From Bacteroidia bacterium (lineage in GTDB: Bacteria > Bacteroidota > Bacteroidia > SpSt-205), in contig JANXCX010000024.1 of assembly GCA_025059535.1 (NCBI GenBank), positions 87,425 to 151,424 on the forward strand: 64,000 nt of DNA. Direction: 5' to 3'. The first letter of the stretch is position 1. Each line of letters opens with the position of its first letter. The notes under the pieces are model-generated. The model did not search any database, was not told where the DNA came from, and saw only the letters and a list, made by a program, of their open reading frames with translations. A program made the translations under genes and the position numbers. Of the stretch, positions 53,184-60,526 are shown piece after piece.

Positions 53184-54262
53184 GGCAAAAGCAGCATAAG
53201 CGGCGAGGGAAGCTTACCCGGCGGCAAAAAGAGGACTTCGCCGCCTTTCTCGCGCACGGAAGCAATAAGAAGATCTAAACCATCGGAGGTAGAGGCCTGC
53301 TGCTTACGCCCAAGAAGCTCCTGCACTGGCAGGCTATACCCTTCCTCCACAAAGAGCACGGGCGACGAAGGCAACGAATCCTGCAAAAGCTGCCATATTT
53401 CTTGAGGGGTCTGGGCTTCGCTATACTGCAGAAAAGGATAGTACATCTGCTCCAGTACCCGAGCCTGATGATGCAGGTGCTGGACTAAGTGGTGCTGGAT
53501 TATTTCGGGGGAGGCGGTTTCGGGTATACCCCCAATCCGACTAACTGGGCCGCGGCCCTCCAGCCCACGGCTCACCTCCTCAATGAGCCGCTCATCACCC
53601 ATAAGAAGGACGGGCACTTTTTCGAGTTCTAAATAGTGGGCGACAGCGGCGCGCAAGGTCTCAATATACTTGACGAGGGCTACATTATAGGCGGCACGAG
53701 CCATCTCGCTAAACATTTCTTCAAATCGGCCCCCCTCGGTTGGGCCGCTTTGAAAGTAATGGCGGGCTTTTTGGAGATGAGCTAAGGCTTCTCGGACGGA
53801 TTCCGCCAAGGGCAAAGGAAAGACCCGGTCGCCTACTCCCTCAAACCAGCGCGCCGAATTCTCCGAAGCCAGGCACACAAATACCGTTCGCGTGCGATAC
53901 AGGGCATAAAGCGCCGGATGAACTTTGAGCGTTTTGCCTATCGTGATTTCTTCTTTCCACTGGAAAGGCAAGAAGATAGCCTCTGACTCTTGGGTCGTGA
54001 CGGCGACTAACCAGGTGCCTTCGCCAAGGGAGGGACTTTCCATTAGGCGGTTCAGGGCATACTCAAGGTTGGTACGGACGTTCTCGGCCTCGCGCCGGTC
54101 GGGATGCTTGGCTAAGGCTTTTTCCGCCTTTTCTCGCACTTTCTGAAGGGCCTCGGCCAGAGGCGACGCGTCGGAGCTTGCAGGAAGGTAGGCTGTCAAA
54201 GCCAAAGTAGCCGTACCAGCCGTTACCAAGCGTCGTACCCGATTTATCCGCAATGGCTCCAT
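53180..54262 (-). CDS. baeRF-like protein (bacterial eRF1-related family)
   Basis: About 360 residues. The N-terminal part begins with a strand ending ALTAYLPASS and a helix of charged residues. It continues through AIFLPFQWKEEITIGKTLKVHPALYALYRTRTVF, VCLASENSARWFEG, matching the layout of bacterial relatives of archaeal/eukaryotic release factor 1. A C-terminal eRF1 domain 3/L7Ae-like part has TSDGLDLLIASVREKGGEVLFLPPGKLP. I see no GGQ peptide-release motif. These proteins are suspected of acting on ribosomes. ATG at 54262 is chosen over the track start, which overlaps the divergent gene. First of the tpiA-yjbQ-mutY operon. Confidence 0.6.
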   Translation of the reverse strand: MEPLRINRVRRLVTAGTATLALTAYLPASSDASPLAEALQKVREKAEKALAKHPDRREAENVRTNLEYALNRLMESPSLGEGTWLVAVTTQESEAIFLPFQWKEEITIGKTLKVHPALYALYRTRTVFVCLASENSARWFEGVGDRVFPLPLAESVREALAHLQKARHYFQSGPTEGGRFEEMFSEMARAAYNVALVKYIETLRAAVAHYLELEKVPVLLMGDERLIEEVSRGLEGRGPVSRIGGIPETASPEIIQHHLVQHLHHQARVLEQMYYPFLQYSEAQTPQEIWQLLQDSLPSSPVLFVEEGYSLPVQELLGRKQQASTSDGLDLLIASVREKGGEVLFLPPGKLPSPLMLLLP

Positions 54263-54279
54263 ATGCCCACCAAATCCGC

Positions 54280-54287
54280 TAACTTTA
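54280..54287 (+). promoter_or_regulatory. Variant -7 box TAACTTTA of the membrane protein-symporter-panC operon
   Basis: One mismatch to TAnnTTTG, 5 bases before the ATG at 54293. It lies in the 30-bp gap to the divergent baeRF-like gene. Confidence 0.45.
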
Positions 54288-54292
54288 TCGGC

Positions 54293-54688
54293 ATGGCCGC
54301 CATAGGCACGCAAAGTAAAAATTTTCTGCTTTTTCTCGGCGGGGTGGCCCTTCTGGGCACGTTAAGTAGCCTCTGGCTGCCCCATTGGTCCGGTAGCCTA
54401 TATGTGCTTGCGGTACTGGGGTACTTTTGGCAGGGAAACTGGCGGCATGTGATAGGGGCCGGCTCAGTCATGGCGGTGGTTTGGCTAGGCCTTGCGCTAA
54501 GCTGGGACCTCCCCAATGAAGGTCTGCTAGCCGAACGAGTGGGAAGGCTCTTCGGCCTGCCGCGCTGGGGCCTTTGGAGCCTCACGGCGTTTTTAGGATT
54601 CCTTTTAGGTAGTAGCGGAATCGGTCTCGGTCAAGCCCTGTGTCACCTTCTGCCGCAAAAACCTCCGTGGCTCCGTGCGCCTAAATGA
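54293..54688 (+). CDS. Small membrane protein of unknown function
   Basis: About 131 residues with roughly four hydrophobic segments (FLLFLGGVALLGTLSSLWL, YVLAVLGYFW, VMAVVWLGLALSW, LWSLTAFLGFLLG). Not recognised. The track start at 54263 abuts the baeRF ATG (CATATG); the ATG at 54293 follows a near-consensus box and is preferred. Its end overlaps the symporter start by 14 bases, indicating coupling with that gene. Confidence 0.6.
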   Translation: MAAIGTQSKNFLLFLGGVALLGTLSSLWLPHWSGSLYVLAVLGYFWQGNWRHVIGAGSVMAVVWLGLALSWDLPNEGLLAERVGRLFGLPRWGLWSLTAFLGFLLGSSGIGLGQALCHLLPQKPPWLRAPK

Positions 54689-55961
54689 GTTTGGGCGGCT
54701 TTCCCTGCGTCTGCTGGCAGGCTTCGCCATAGGGGCGGGGCTCGGCCTTCTGGTGCGGGCCTTTCCCTTCCCCCATGAATGGCTGACCTTAGCCGCCCGA
54801 TGGGCAGGCGAAATCTTTCTGCGCAGCATCTTCATGCTCATACTGCCGCTTATTATTCCCACCCTTCTCTTAGGCCTCCAGCGGCTCGCCGAAACCGGCG
54901 CTATAGGCCGAATCGGGCTCCCTACCCTTTTGACCGTCGTAACCCTTACCACCATAGCGGCAACTATCGGCCTTGTTCTGGCCAATCTAATTGCCCCCGC
55001 TCATCTTCTTTCCGCCTCGGCCCGCACGGCTCTAATTGAGCGCTTCGGCCAAAGTGTGCCAACCTCACGCAGCCTGACACATGAACTCTTTCTTAATCTC
55101 ATACCCAAAAATCCCTTCTATGAGATAGCCAACGCCTTCACACCCAATCAGCAGGGTGGACTTCTGGCCGTAGTTCTTTTCACTATAGCCTTCGGAATAG
55201 CTCTAACCCATCTACCCTCAGAGACCACACGCGGCTTTTACCACCTGCTGGAGGTCATATACGAAGCAACGGTCTGGCTCTTACGGAGGATTCTGAAGTG
55301 GCTAGGGCCTTTGGGCGTGGGGGGGCTAATTTTCCAAGCCGTAGAAGGATTAGGATGGGAAATTTTCCCGCTGCTCAGTGCCTATGCCGCTACGGTGGCG
55401 CTAGGCCTTCTCCTCCATGGTGCGGGTGTATATAGCCTTTTCCTGTGGCTATTTAGCAAAGTATCCCCCTTAGCCCTTTTGCGCGGTAGCATGCCGGCTT
55501 TAGTGCTGGCTTTTTCTTCGGCAAGCAGTAACGCTACCCTACCCACCACCTTAGAAATAGCGACGCGCCGCTTGGGTATAGCCGCACCCGTAGCCCAATT
55601 CATTCTTACCCTCGGTGCCACGGTCAATCAGAATGGCACCGCCCTCTATGAGGGCGTAACTTTGCTTTTCCTTATGCAGGTATTTGGGGTGCCTTTGAGT
55701 GGGGGCGAGCAGCTGCTTCTTATAGGCTTAGCGGTACTTATCGCCATAGGGGCCGCCGGCGTACCAGGCGGTTCCCTCCCTCTCCTGGCGGGCGTGCTAC
55801 CGGCTTTTGGCGTGCCACCTGGCGCCATAGCTCTTATCTACGGCATAGACCGCTTTCTGGATATGCTGCGCACTACCGTGAATGTATATGGTGATATTGT
55901 AATCGCTACTTATATTCATCGCCTCTCGTATGGAAATCCTCCAGACGCGTCAAAGCGTTAG
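54675..55961 (+). CDS. Dicarboxylate/amino acid:cation symporter (GltP/DctA family)
   Basis: 428 residues, about eight membrane helices and two re-entrant loops. Signatures: SSASSNATLPTTLE (the serine-rich HP1 loop), TLGATVNQNGTALYEGVTLLF (TM7 NMDGT-like motif, here NQNGT) and GAAGVPGGSLPLLAGVL (HP2). The Met-to-Gln change in the NMDGT motif could alter sodium or substrate binding. Starts at GTG overlapping the previous gene and overlaps panC by 32 bases. Confidence 0.93.
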   Translation: MRLNEFGRLSLRLLAGFAIGAGLGLLVRAFPFPHEWLTLAARWAGEIFLRSIFMLILPLIIPTLLLGLQRLAETGAIGRIGLPTLLTVVTLTTIAATIGLVLANLIAPAHLLSASARTALIERFGQSVPTSRSLTHELFLNLIPKNPFYEIANAFTPNQQGGLLAVVLFTIAFGIALTHLPSETTRGFYHLLEVIYEATVWLLRRILKWLGPLGVGGLIFQAVEGLGWEIFPLLSAYAATVALGLLLHGAGVYSLFLWLFSKVSPLALLRGSMPALVLAFSSASSNATLPTTLEIATRRLGIAAPVAQFILTLGATVNQNGTALYEGVTLLFLMQVFGVPLSGGEQLLLIGLAVLIAIGAAGVPGGSLPLLAGVLPAFGVPPGAIALIYGIDRFLDMLRTTVNVYGDIVIATYIHRLSYGNPPDASKR

Positions 55962-56787
55962 AAACTGGCGAGCCAAGGTACATGGCTCGGTCGGCTTTGT
56001 CCCGACAATGGGCGCCCTTCATGAAGGCCATCTATCGCTGGTACGCCAAAGCTTAGCCGATAACCCCTGGACCATCGTGAGCATTTTCGTCAATCCCCGC
56101 CAATTCGGTCCTCGTGAAGATTACCTCCGCTACCCGCGAACCTTAGAAACCGATATACGCCTACTTCAAAATCTGGGGGTTTCAGCTGTCTTTGTGCCTT
56201 CTGAGGAGGAGATGTATGGGAGCGATGAGGAGGTTTATATTAGCCTGACGCGCCTGAGCCAATTGTGGTGCGGGAGCTACCGGCAGGGGCACTTTGATGG
56301 AGTAGCCCTGGTACTGGTCAAGCTCTTCAATCTCATCAACCCTTCGCGCGCCTACTTCGGTGAGAAGGACTTTCAGCAAGTCCGCCTAGTGGAGAAAATG
56401 GTAAGTGAGCTTTTCTTTCCCTTACAGGTGGTGCGAGTGCCTACGGTGCGCGAGCCAGATGGGCTTGCGCTAAGCTCTCGCAATACTTACCTCTCGCCGC
56501 GTGGGCGTGCCCAGGCCGTAGCGCTTTACAAGAGCCTTCAGTACATTCAGGCGTTGATACCAACTACCCTACGGACAGATGAGCTTATAGAGGCGGGGCG
56601 CTTGTATTTGGAGGAGCACTTTCCCGAGGTGAGGCTGGAGTATTTAGCTATTGTGGATGAGGATTCCTTAGAGCCTCTTGAGCATCTATGGCAGTCGGCG
56701 CGGCCGCGTGCCCTTATTGCGGCGTATGTAGAGGAGGTGCGCCTTATTGATAATCTGCCGCTGATAGTGCCGTCGGAGCCGTCCTAA
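55930..56787 (+). CDS. panC: Pantothenate synthetase PanC
   Basis: 285 residues. Joins pantoate and beta-alanine with ATP. Motifs: VGFVPTMGALHEGHLSLVRQ (HIGH-type), VSIFVNPRQFGP, RAYFGEKDFQQVRLVEKMV, TVREPDGLALSSRNTYL (KMSKS-type region). Length is normal. The first 32 bases overlap the symporter gene and the last 44 overlap tsaE on the other strand. Confidence 0.97.
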   Translation: MEILQTRQSVRNWRAKVHGSVGFVPTMGALHEGHLSLVRQSLADNPWTIVSIFVNPRQFGPREDYLRYPRTLETDIRLLQNLGVSAVFVPSEEEMYGSDEEVYISLTRLSQLWCGSYRQGHFDGVALVLVKLFNLINPSRAYFGEKDFQQVRLVEKMVSELFFPLQVVRVPTVREPDGLALSSRNTYLSPRGRAQAVALYKSLQYIQALIPTTLRTDELIEAGRLYLEEHFPEVRLEYLAIVDEDSLEPLEHLWQSARPRALIAAYVEEVRLIDNLPLIVPSEPS

Positions 56788-57178
56788 GGTAAGCGGTAAG
56801 GCGACGCCGATCCCCCTCCAGCGGTTCTAGTTGTACCTCCACCCAGGGGGGTGGTGGTGGGCCAGGGAGTTTATCAGCCCACTCCACAAAAACGAGCGGA
56901 GCCTCCTCCAAGGCCGCATACACCTCTGCCCACCGAGAAGGAATAGCCCAGTCCAATTTATACAGGTCTATATGCACCGCGCCAGGTAGGTAGTGGATGT
57001 AGGTAAAGGTTGGGCTGGTGACGTCGGGCCCCACCCAGGCGCGCACGAGGGCGGTCTTTCCTGCGCCGATAGGCCCAATCAGAAGCCATCGCCGAACTTG
57101 GGGCGCCCAAGCCTGTAGCTCCCTCACCACCTGCGGCAGCTCCGCCTCAGAAAACTCCCGCCGATATACCTCCTTCAC
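56744..57178 (-). CDS. tsaE: tRNA threonylcarbamoyladenosine biosynthesis ATPase TsaE
   Basis: 144 residues. P-loop LLIGPIGAGKTALVRAW, then SPTFTYIHYLPGAVHIDLYKL and PLVFVEWADKLPG, all in TsaE order. It supports t6A modification at position 37 of ANN-decoding tRNAs, such as the tRNA-Lys in this window. Start overlaps the porX stop (ATGA), so the two are co-translated. Confidence 0.94.
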   Translation of the reverse strand: MKEVYRREFSEAELPQVVRELQAWAPQVRRWLLIGPIGAGKTALVRAWVGPDVTSPTFTYIHYLPGAVHIDLYKLDWAIPSRWAEVYAALEEAPLVFVEWADKLPGPPPPPWVEVQLEPLEGDRRRLTAYLRTAPTALSAADYQ

Positions 57179-58737
57179 TTCTTCACCTCCAGGCGTAGGA
57201 AGGGCACTATTATTTCCTCTAAGCTCACGCCCCCGTGCTGGTAGGAGTCCCGATAGAGGCGCACGTAGTCGTTGTAGTTCGTAGGATAGACCAAGAAGTA
57301 ATCCTCGCAGGCAAAAAGGTAGGTAGCGCTGGCGGTAGCGCGAGGCAGGCGGGCCTCTTCGGGCTTTCGGATATGGAAAAGCCCGCGTGCATCGCGGTCG
57401 TAGTTGAGGTTACGGCCCTGTTTGTAGCGCAGATTCGTGGTGGTCTCCCGATCCCCCAGCACGCGCACAGGCCGTCGCACTTGCACAAAGCCGTGATCCG
57501 TAGTGAGGAACACCCGCCGAACATACTGCGGCAGAAGGCGCATAACCTGAAAGAAGGAGGAATTCTCCAGCCAGGCGCGCGTAGTGGCTCTAAGCGCTAT
57601 GTCGTTGGAAGCGAGTTCTTTGAGGATGTTCATCTGCACGCGCGTGTGCGCCATAAGGTCTAAAAAGTTGAAAATCAAAAGAAGGATTTCATGTTGGCGT
57701 AGAAGCTGAGGTAGCTGCTGCACGAGGGCCTTGCCTTCTTCCAAGCGCAGGACTTTGACATACCCTATGCGCGCAGGCATCTTGTGGCGATGGAGAAGGT
57801 CCCCGAAAAATTCTTCTTCAAATAGGTTTTTGCCGCCTTCCTCATCATCGTCGGCCCAATAGCGGGGAAAACGCTGGGCTAGCTCTAAGGGAAAAAGACC
57901 GCCAAAAAGGCTATTGCGCGCATACTGCGTGGCCGTAGGGAGGATAGAGAAAAAGAGCTGTTCCTCGGCGGTGTGATAGTAAGGGGCGATGAGGGCTTCC
58001 AATACTTTCCACTGGTCATAACGCATGCCATCTATGAGCAAAAGAACTACGGGCTCCTTAGAGCGCTCGGCTAAATGCGGTAAAAAATACTTTGTAAGCA
58101 CATCGGGCGACAGGGTAGGACGCTGGCTGCTGTGGACCCATTCCAGGTAGTTTTCTGTGTAAAATCGGCTAAAAAGTAGGTTAGCTTCGGCACGCTGGCC
58201 GTCCAGAATGCTGCGCAGCTCGGCTTCCCCGCTTTTCTCTAAGGCTAAATCCCAATATACAAGGTCCCGGTAGATCTGAAGCCATTCTTCGGCGGTGGGA
58301 TTTAGGGCGATTTGGGTGGCTAGGCGGCGGAATTCGCGCTGGTAGTCTTGGCTAGTCTGCTGCTGCTGCAGAAGCGGCCCACTGAGAAGGCGCTTGCAGG
58401 TAGAGAGGAGCTGCTGGGGTTTGACGGGCTTAATAAGGAAGTCGGCAATTTCCACGCCTACGGCTGCCTCCATAAGCGGCTCACTTTCATCCTTCGTTAC
58501 CATCACGATAGGCAAATGGGGAAGAAGGCGCTTTACCTGCCGGGCCAGCTCTATGCCCTCCATGCCCGGCATATGCTCATCTACAATAAGTAGGTCTATA
58601 GGCTGTTGATGGAGCGTCGCCAAAGCCTCCGTTGGATAGCGTAGCGGAATAACTTCAAAGCCTTTTTCCCGCAAATGCAGAACTTGAGGCTCCAGATGGT
58701 CTATTTCGTCATCTACCCAAAGGATTCGGCTACGCAT
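57175..58737 (-). CDS. porX: Type IX secretion response regulator PorX (receiver + PglZ domain)
   Basis: 520 residues. Receiver domain at 1-120: ILWVDDEIDHLE with acidic residues at 9-11, phospho-acceptor Asp53 in LLIVDEHMPGMEG, the conserved lysine in FLIKPVKP. A helical linker is followed from about residue 205 by a PglZ/alkaline-phosphatase-fold domain with metal-site motifs LLIDGMRYDQW and FLTTDHGF. In characterised species PorX, with PorY, links signalling to T9SS gene expression and to the motor proteins. Its start is 4 bases from a TATCTTTG box, and it is divergent from a phosphatase gene by only 28 bp. Confidence 0.94.
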   Translation of the reverse strand: MRSRILWVDDEIDHLEPQVLHLREKGFEVIPLRYPTEALATLHQQPIDLLIVDEHMPGMEGIELARQVKRLLPHLPIVMVTKDESEPLMEAAVGVEIADFLIKPVKPQQLLSTCKRLLSGPLLQQQQTSQDYQREFRRLATQIALNPTAEEWLQIYRDLVYWDLALEKSGEAELRSILDGQRAEANLLFSRFYTENYLEWVHSSQRPTLSPDVLTKYFLPHLAERSKEPVVLLLIDGMRYDQWKVLEALIAPYYHTAEEQLFFSILPTATQYARNSLFGGLFPLELAQRFPRYWADDDEEGGKNLFEEEFFGDLLHRHKMPARIGYVKVLRLEEGKALVQQLPQLLRQHEILLLIFNFLDLMAHTRVQMNILKELASNDIALRATTRAWLENSSFFQVMRLLPQYVRRVFLTTDHGFVQVRRPVRVLGDRETTTNLRYKQGRNLNYDRDARGLFHIRKPEEARLPRATASATYLFACEDYFLVYPTNYNDYVRLYRDSYQHGGVSLEEIIVPFLRLEVKK

Positions 58738-58741
58738 GTTT

Positions 58742-58749
58742 CAAAGATA
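58742..58749 (-). promoter_or_regulatory. -7 box TATCTTTG of porX-tsaE
   Basis: Perfect TAnnTTTG on the minus strand, 4 bases before the porX ATG. Only 2 bases separate it from the opposing plus-strand box. Confidence 0.75.
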
Positions 58750-58751
58750 AG

Positions 58752-58759
58752 TATATTTG
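58752..58759 (+). promoter_or_regulatory. -7 box TATATTTG of the SpoIIE phosphatase-MFS operon
   Basis: Perfect TAnnTTTG, 6 bases (ggaagt) before the ATG at 58766. The track start at 58757 (TTG) lies inside this box. Confidence 0.75.
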
Positions 58760-58765
58760 GGAAGT

Positions 58766-60523
58766 ATGGAGCCGGCCTTGGCCATAGTTTGGCTACCTGA
58801 TACCCCTACTTGGACTGCTCTTCGGGAGGTGATTAGGGAAGGGCTACCTAATATGGTCGTGCATTTTTTTGCGACTCCCGAGGAGGCCCAGCGCTACACC
58901 GAGCGCAGTCTTTTGGAAGGGAAGTCTATTTTTCTTTTTATTGCCCCCTTACCGAATGGTGAGGAGTTTTTAGTTGAATCCCTGAAGCGCTGGCCTCTAG
59001 CCTATGCGTTGGGCTTGACTCATGAAAGCGACTTTACCGTAGAGGTTGGCACTTACCTTGTAGCCTATCTGAATGGCCAACCCTCGGCGCTGCGGCCTTA
59101 CCTTCACCAGCTAGTGCGCCGCTATGAGGAGCGCCGGCAAAGTGAGCAACAGAAAGCCCTCTTGGCCGAAATCCACCGCGTCTCCCTCTCTCTTACGGGC
59201 GAGGTGCGTTTGGAATGGCTTATCTTCAAACTTTTGCGCTTGGCTTTGGAAAATAGCGGCGCCCCGCAGGCTTTCCTGATAGTACCCGAAGACGAGTCCA
59301 GCGAAGCCCTACTAGTAGCTGGCTACGCTGAAGCAGGGGATTATGAACCGCGCCCCTATCCGCCACGTCCTTTGGCCCAAGAGATGCGGCTCTTCCTCCC
59401 AGCTATCTACCATACCGTGCGCACGCGCGAAAATCTCTTTATCCTTCCCGGTAAGGAGCATCCCCTTTGGCACCGCCACCCAGAATGGGAACGGTTTGGC
59501 CTTGAAGCCCTACTCTGCCTCCCCCTTATCTACCAAGGACGGCTCATGGGCCTCCTCTACCTACCCAACCCTAACACCGAATTCTTTACTACCCCCGAAA
59601 AGCTGGAATTCCTGAAGCTTTTTACTGCCCCTGGGGCATTGGCCCTGCAGAATGCCCAGCTCTATGCCGAGATGGAGGCCCGCGTGCGCGAGCGCACTCA
59701 AGAGGTTTTACGCCAGAAGGAAGAGATAGAACGCCAAAGTGCCCTTCTGCGGCAGCAAAACGAGGACATCCTGGCTAGCCTGCGCTACGCCCAGCGCGTC
59801 CAGCGCGCCATTTTTCCCCCTTGGAGCGAGCTGCAAAAAACCCTCCCCGAAAGCTTTCTTTTTTACCATCCGCGTGAAATTGTAGGTGGGGACTTTTACT
59901 GGTTTGCCCAGCGGCTCAGTAAAATCGTCATAGCAGTAGGGGATTGCACGGGCCATGGGATTCCAGGGGCCTTTATGACGATCATCGCAAATACCCTACT
60001 CAAGCAAATAGTGGAGCTGGAGGGGGTTTTCAAGCCGTCGGAAATTCTGTACCTCCTCAATCTGCGTATGCGTGCGGCCCTCCAGCATGAGGATGCTCAA
60101 TACCAGCGCTTTCGGGAGGGTATGGAGATCGCCCTAATTCAATTAGACCCTAAACGGCATAAGCTCCTGTATGCGGGCGCAGGGCGGCCTCTTTTCCTCG
60201 TACGGCAAGGCAAAGGTCAAGAAATCCTCCCCGATCGGCTTACGATTGGCACTTCCCCAGAAGGGGAAGCCCCTGAGTTTACGCTGCATGCCCTTGACCT
60301 CCAGCCGGGAGATACCCTCTTCCTCTTTTCCGATGGGTTTGCCGACCAGCTCAATCCCGAAGGCAAGCGTTACCAACTGCGCCGGCTTTACGAGCTTTTT
60401 GAGGTGATAGCCGAGCAGTCAGCGGCCCGACAGCAGGTTCTTTTAGAGGCTGAGCTGGAACGCTGGCGCCAAAACGCGCGGCAAACCGACGACATCCTTA
60501 TTATTGGCCTGCGCATTCCTTAG
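58766..60523 (+). CDS. GAF-domain SpoIIE-type serine/threonine phosphatase
   Basis: About 585 residues. An N-terminal region of about 125 residues with receiver-like spacing but no evident phosphorylation site; a GAF sensor domain at about 135-310 (LEWLIFKLLRLALENSGA, ALLCLPLIYQGRLMGLLYL); a coiled coil at about 310-350; then a PP2C/SpoIIE phosphatase domain with YHPREIVGGDFYW, AVGDCTGHGIPGAFMT, LFLFSDGFADQ and RQTDDILIIGL providing the metal-binding aspartates. Such proteins control partner-switching regulators by dephosphorylating an anti-anti-sigma-like protein. No such target is in the window. An MFS gene follows after 3 bases. Confidence 0.93.
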   Translation: MEPALAIVWLPDTPTWTALREVIREGLPNMVVHFFATPEEAQRYTERSLLEGKSIFLFIAPLPNGEEFLVESLKRWPLAYALGLTHESDFTVEVGTYLVAYLNGQPSALRPYLHQLVRRYEERRQSEQQKALLAEIHRVSLSLTGEVRLEWLIFKLLRLALENSGAPQAFLIVPEDESSEALLVAGYAEAGDYEPRPYPPRPLAQEMRLFLPAIYHTVRTRENLFILPGKEHPLWHRHPEWERFGLEALLCLPLIYQGRLMGLLYLPNPNTEFFTTPEKLEFLKLFTAPGALALQNAQLYAEMEARVRERTQEVLRQKEEIERQSALLRQQNEDILASLRYAQRVQRAIFPPWSELQKTLPESFLFYHPREIVGGDFYWFAQRLSKIVIAVGDCTGHGIPGAFMTIIANTLLKQIVELEGVFKPSEILYLLNLRMRAALQHEDAQYQRFREGMEIALIQLDPKRHKLLYAGAGRPLFLVRQGKGQEILPDRLTIGTSPEGEAPEFTLHALDLQPGDTLFLFSDGFADQLNPEGKRYQLRRLYELFEVIAEQSAARQQVLLEAELERWRQNARQTDDILIIGLRIP

Positions 60524-60526
60524 CCA

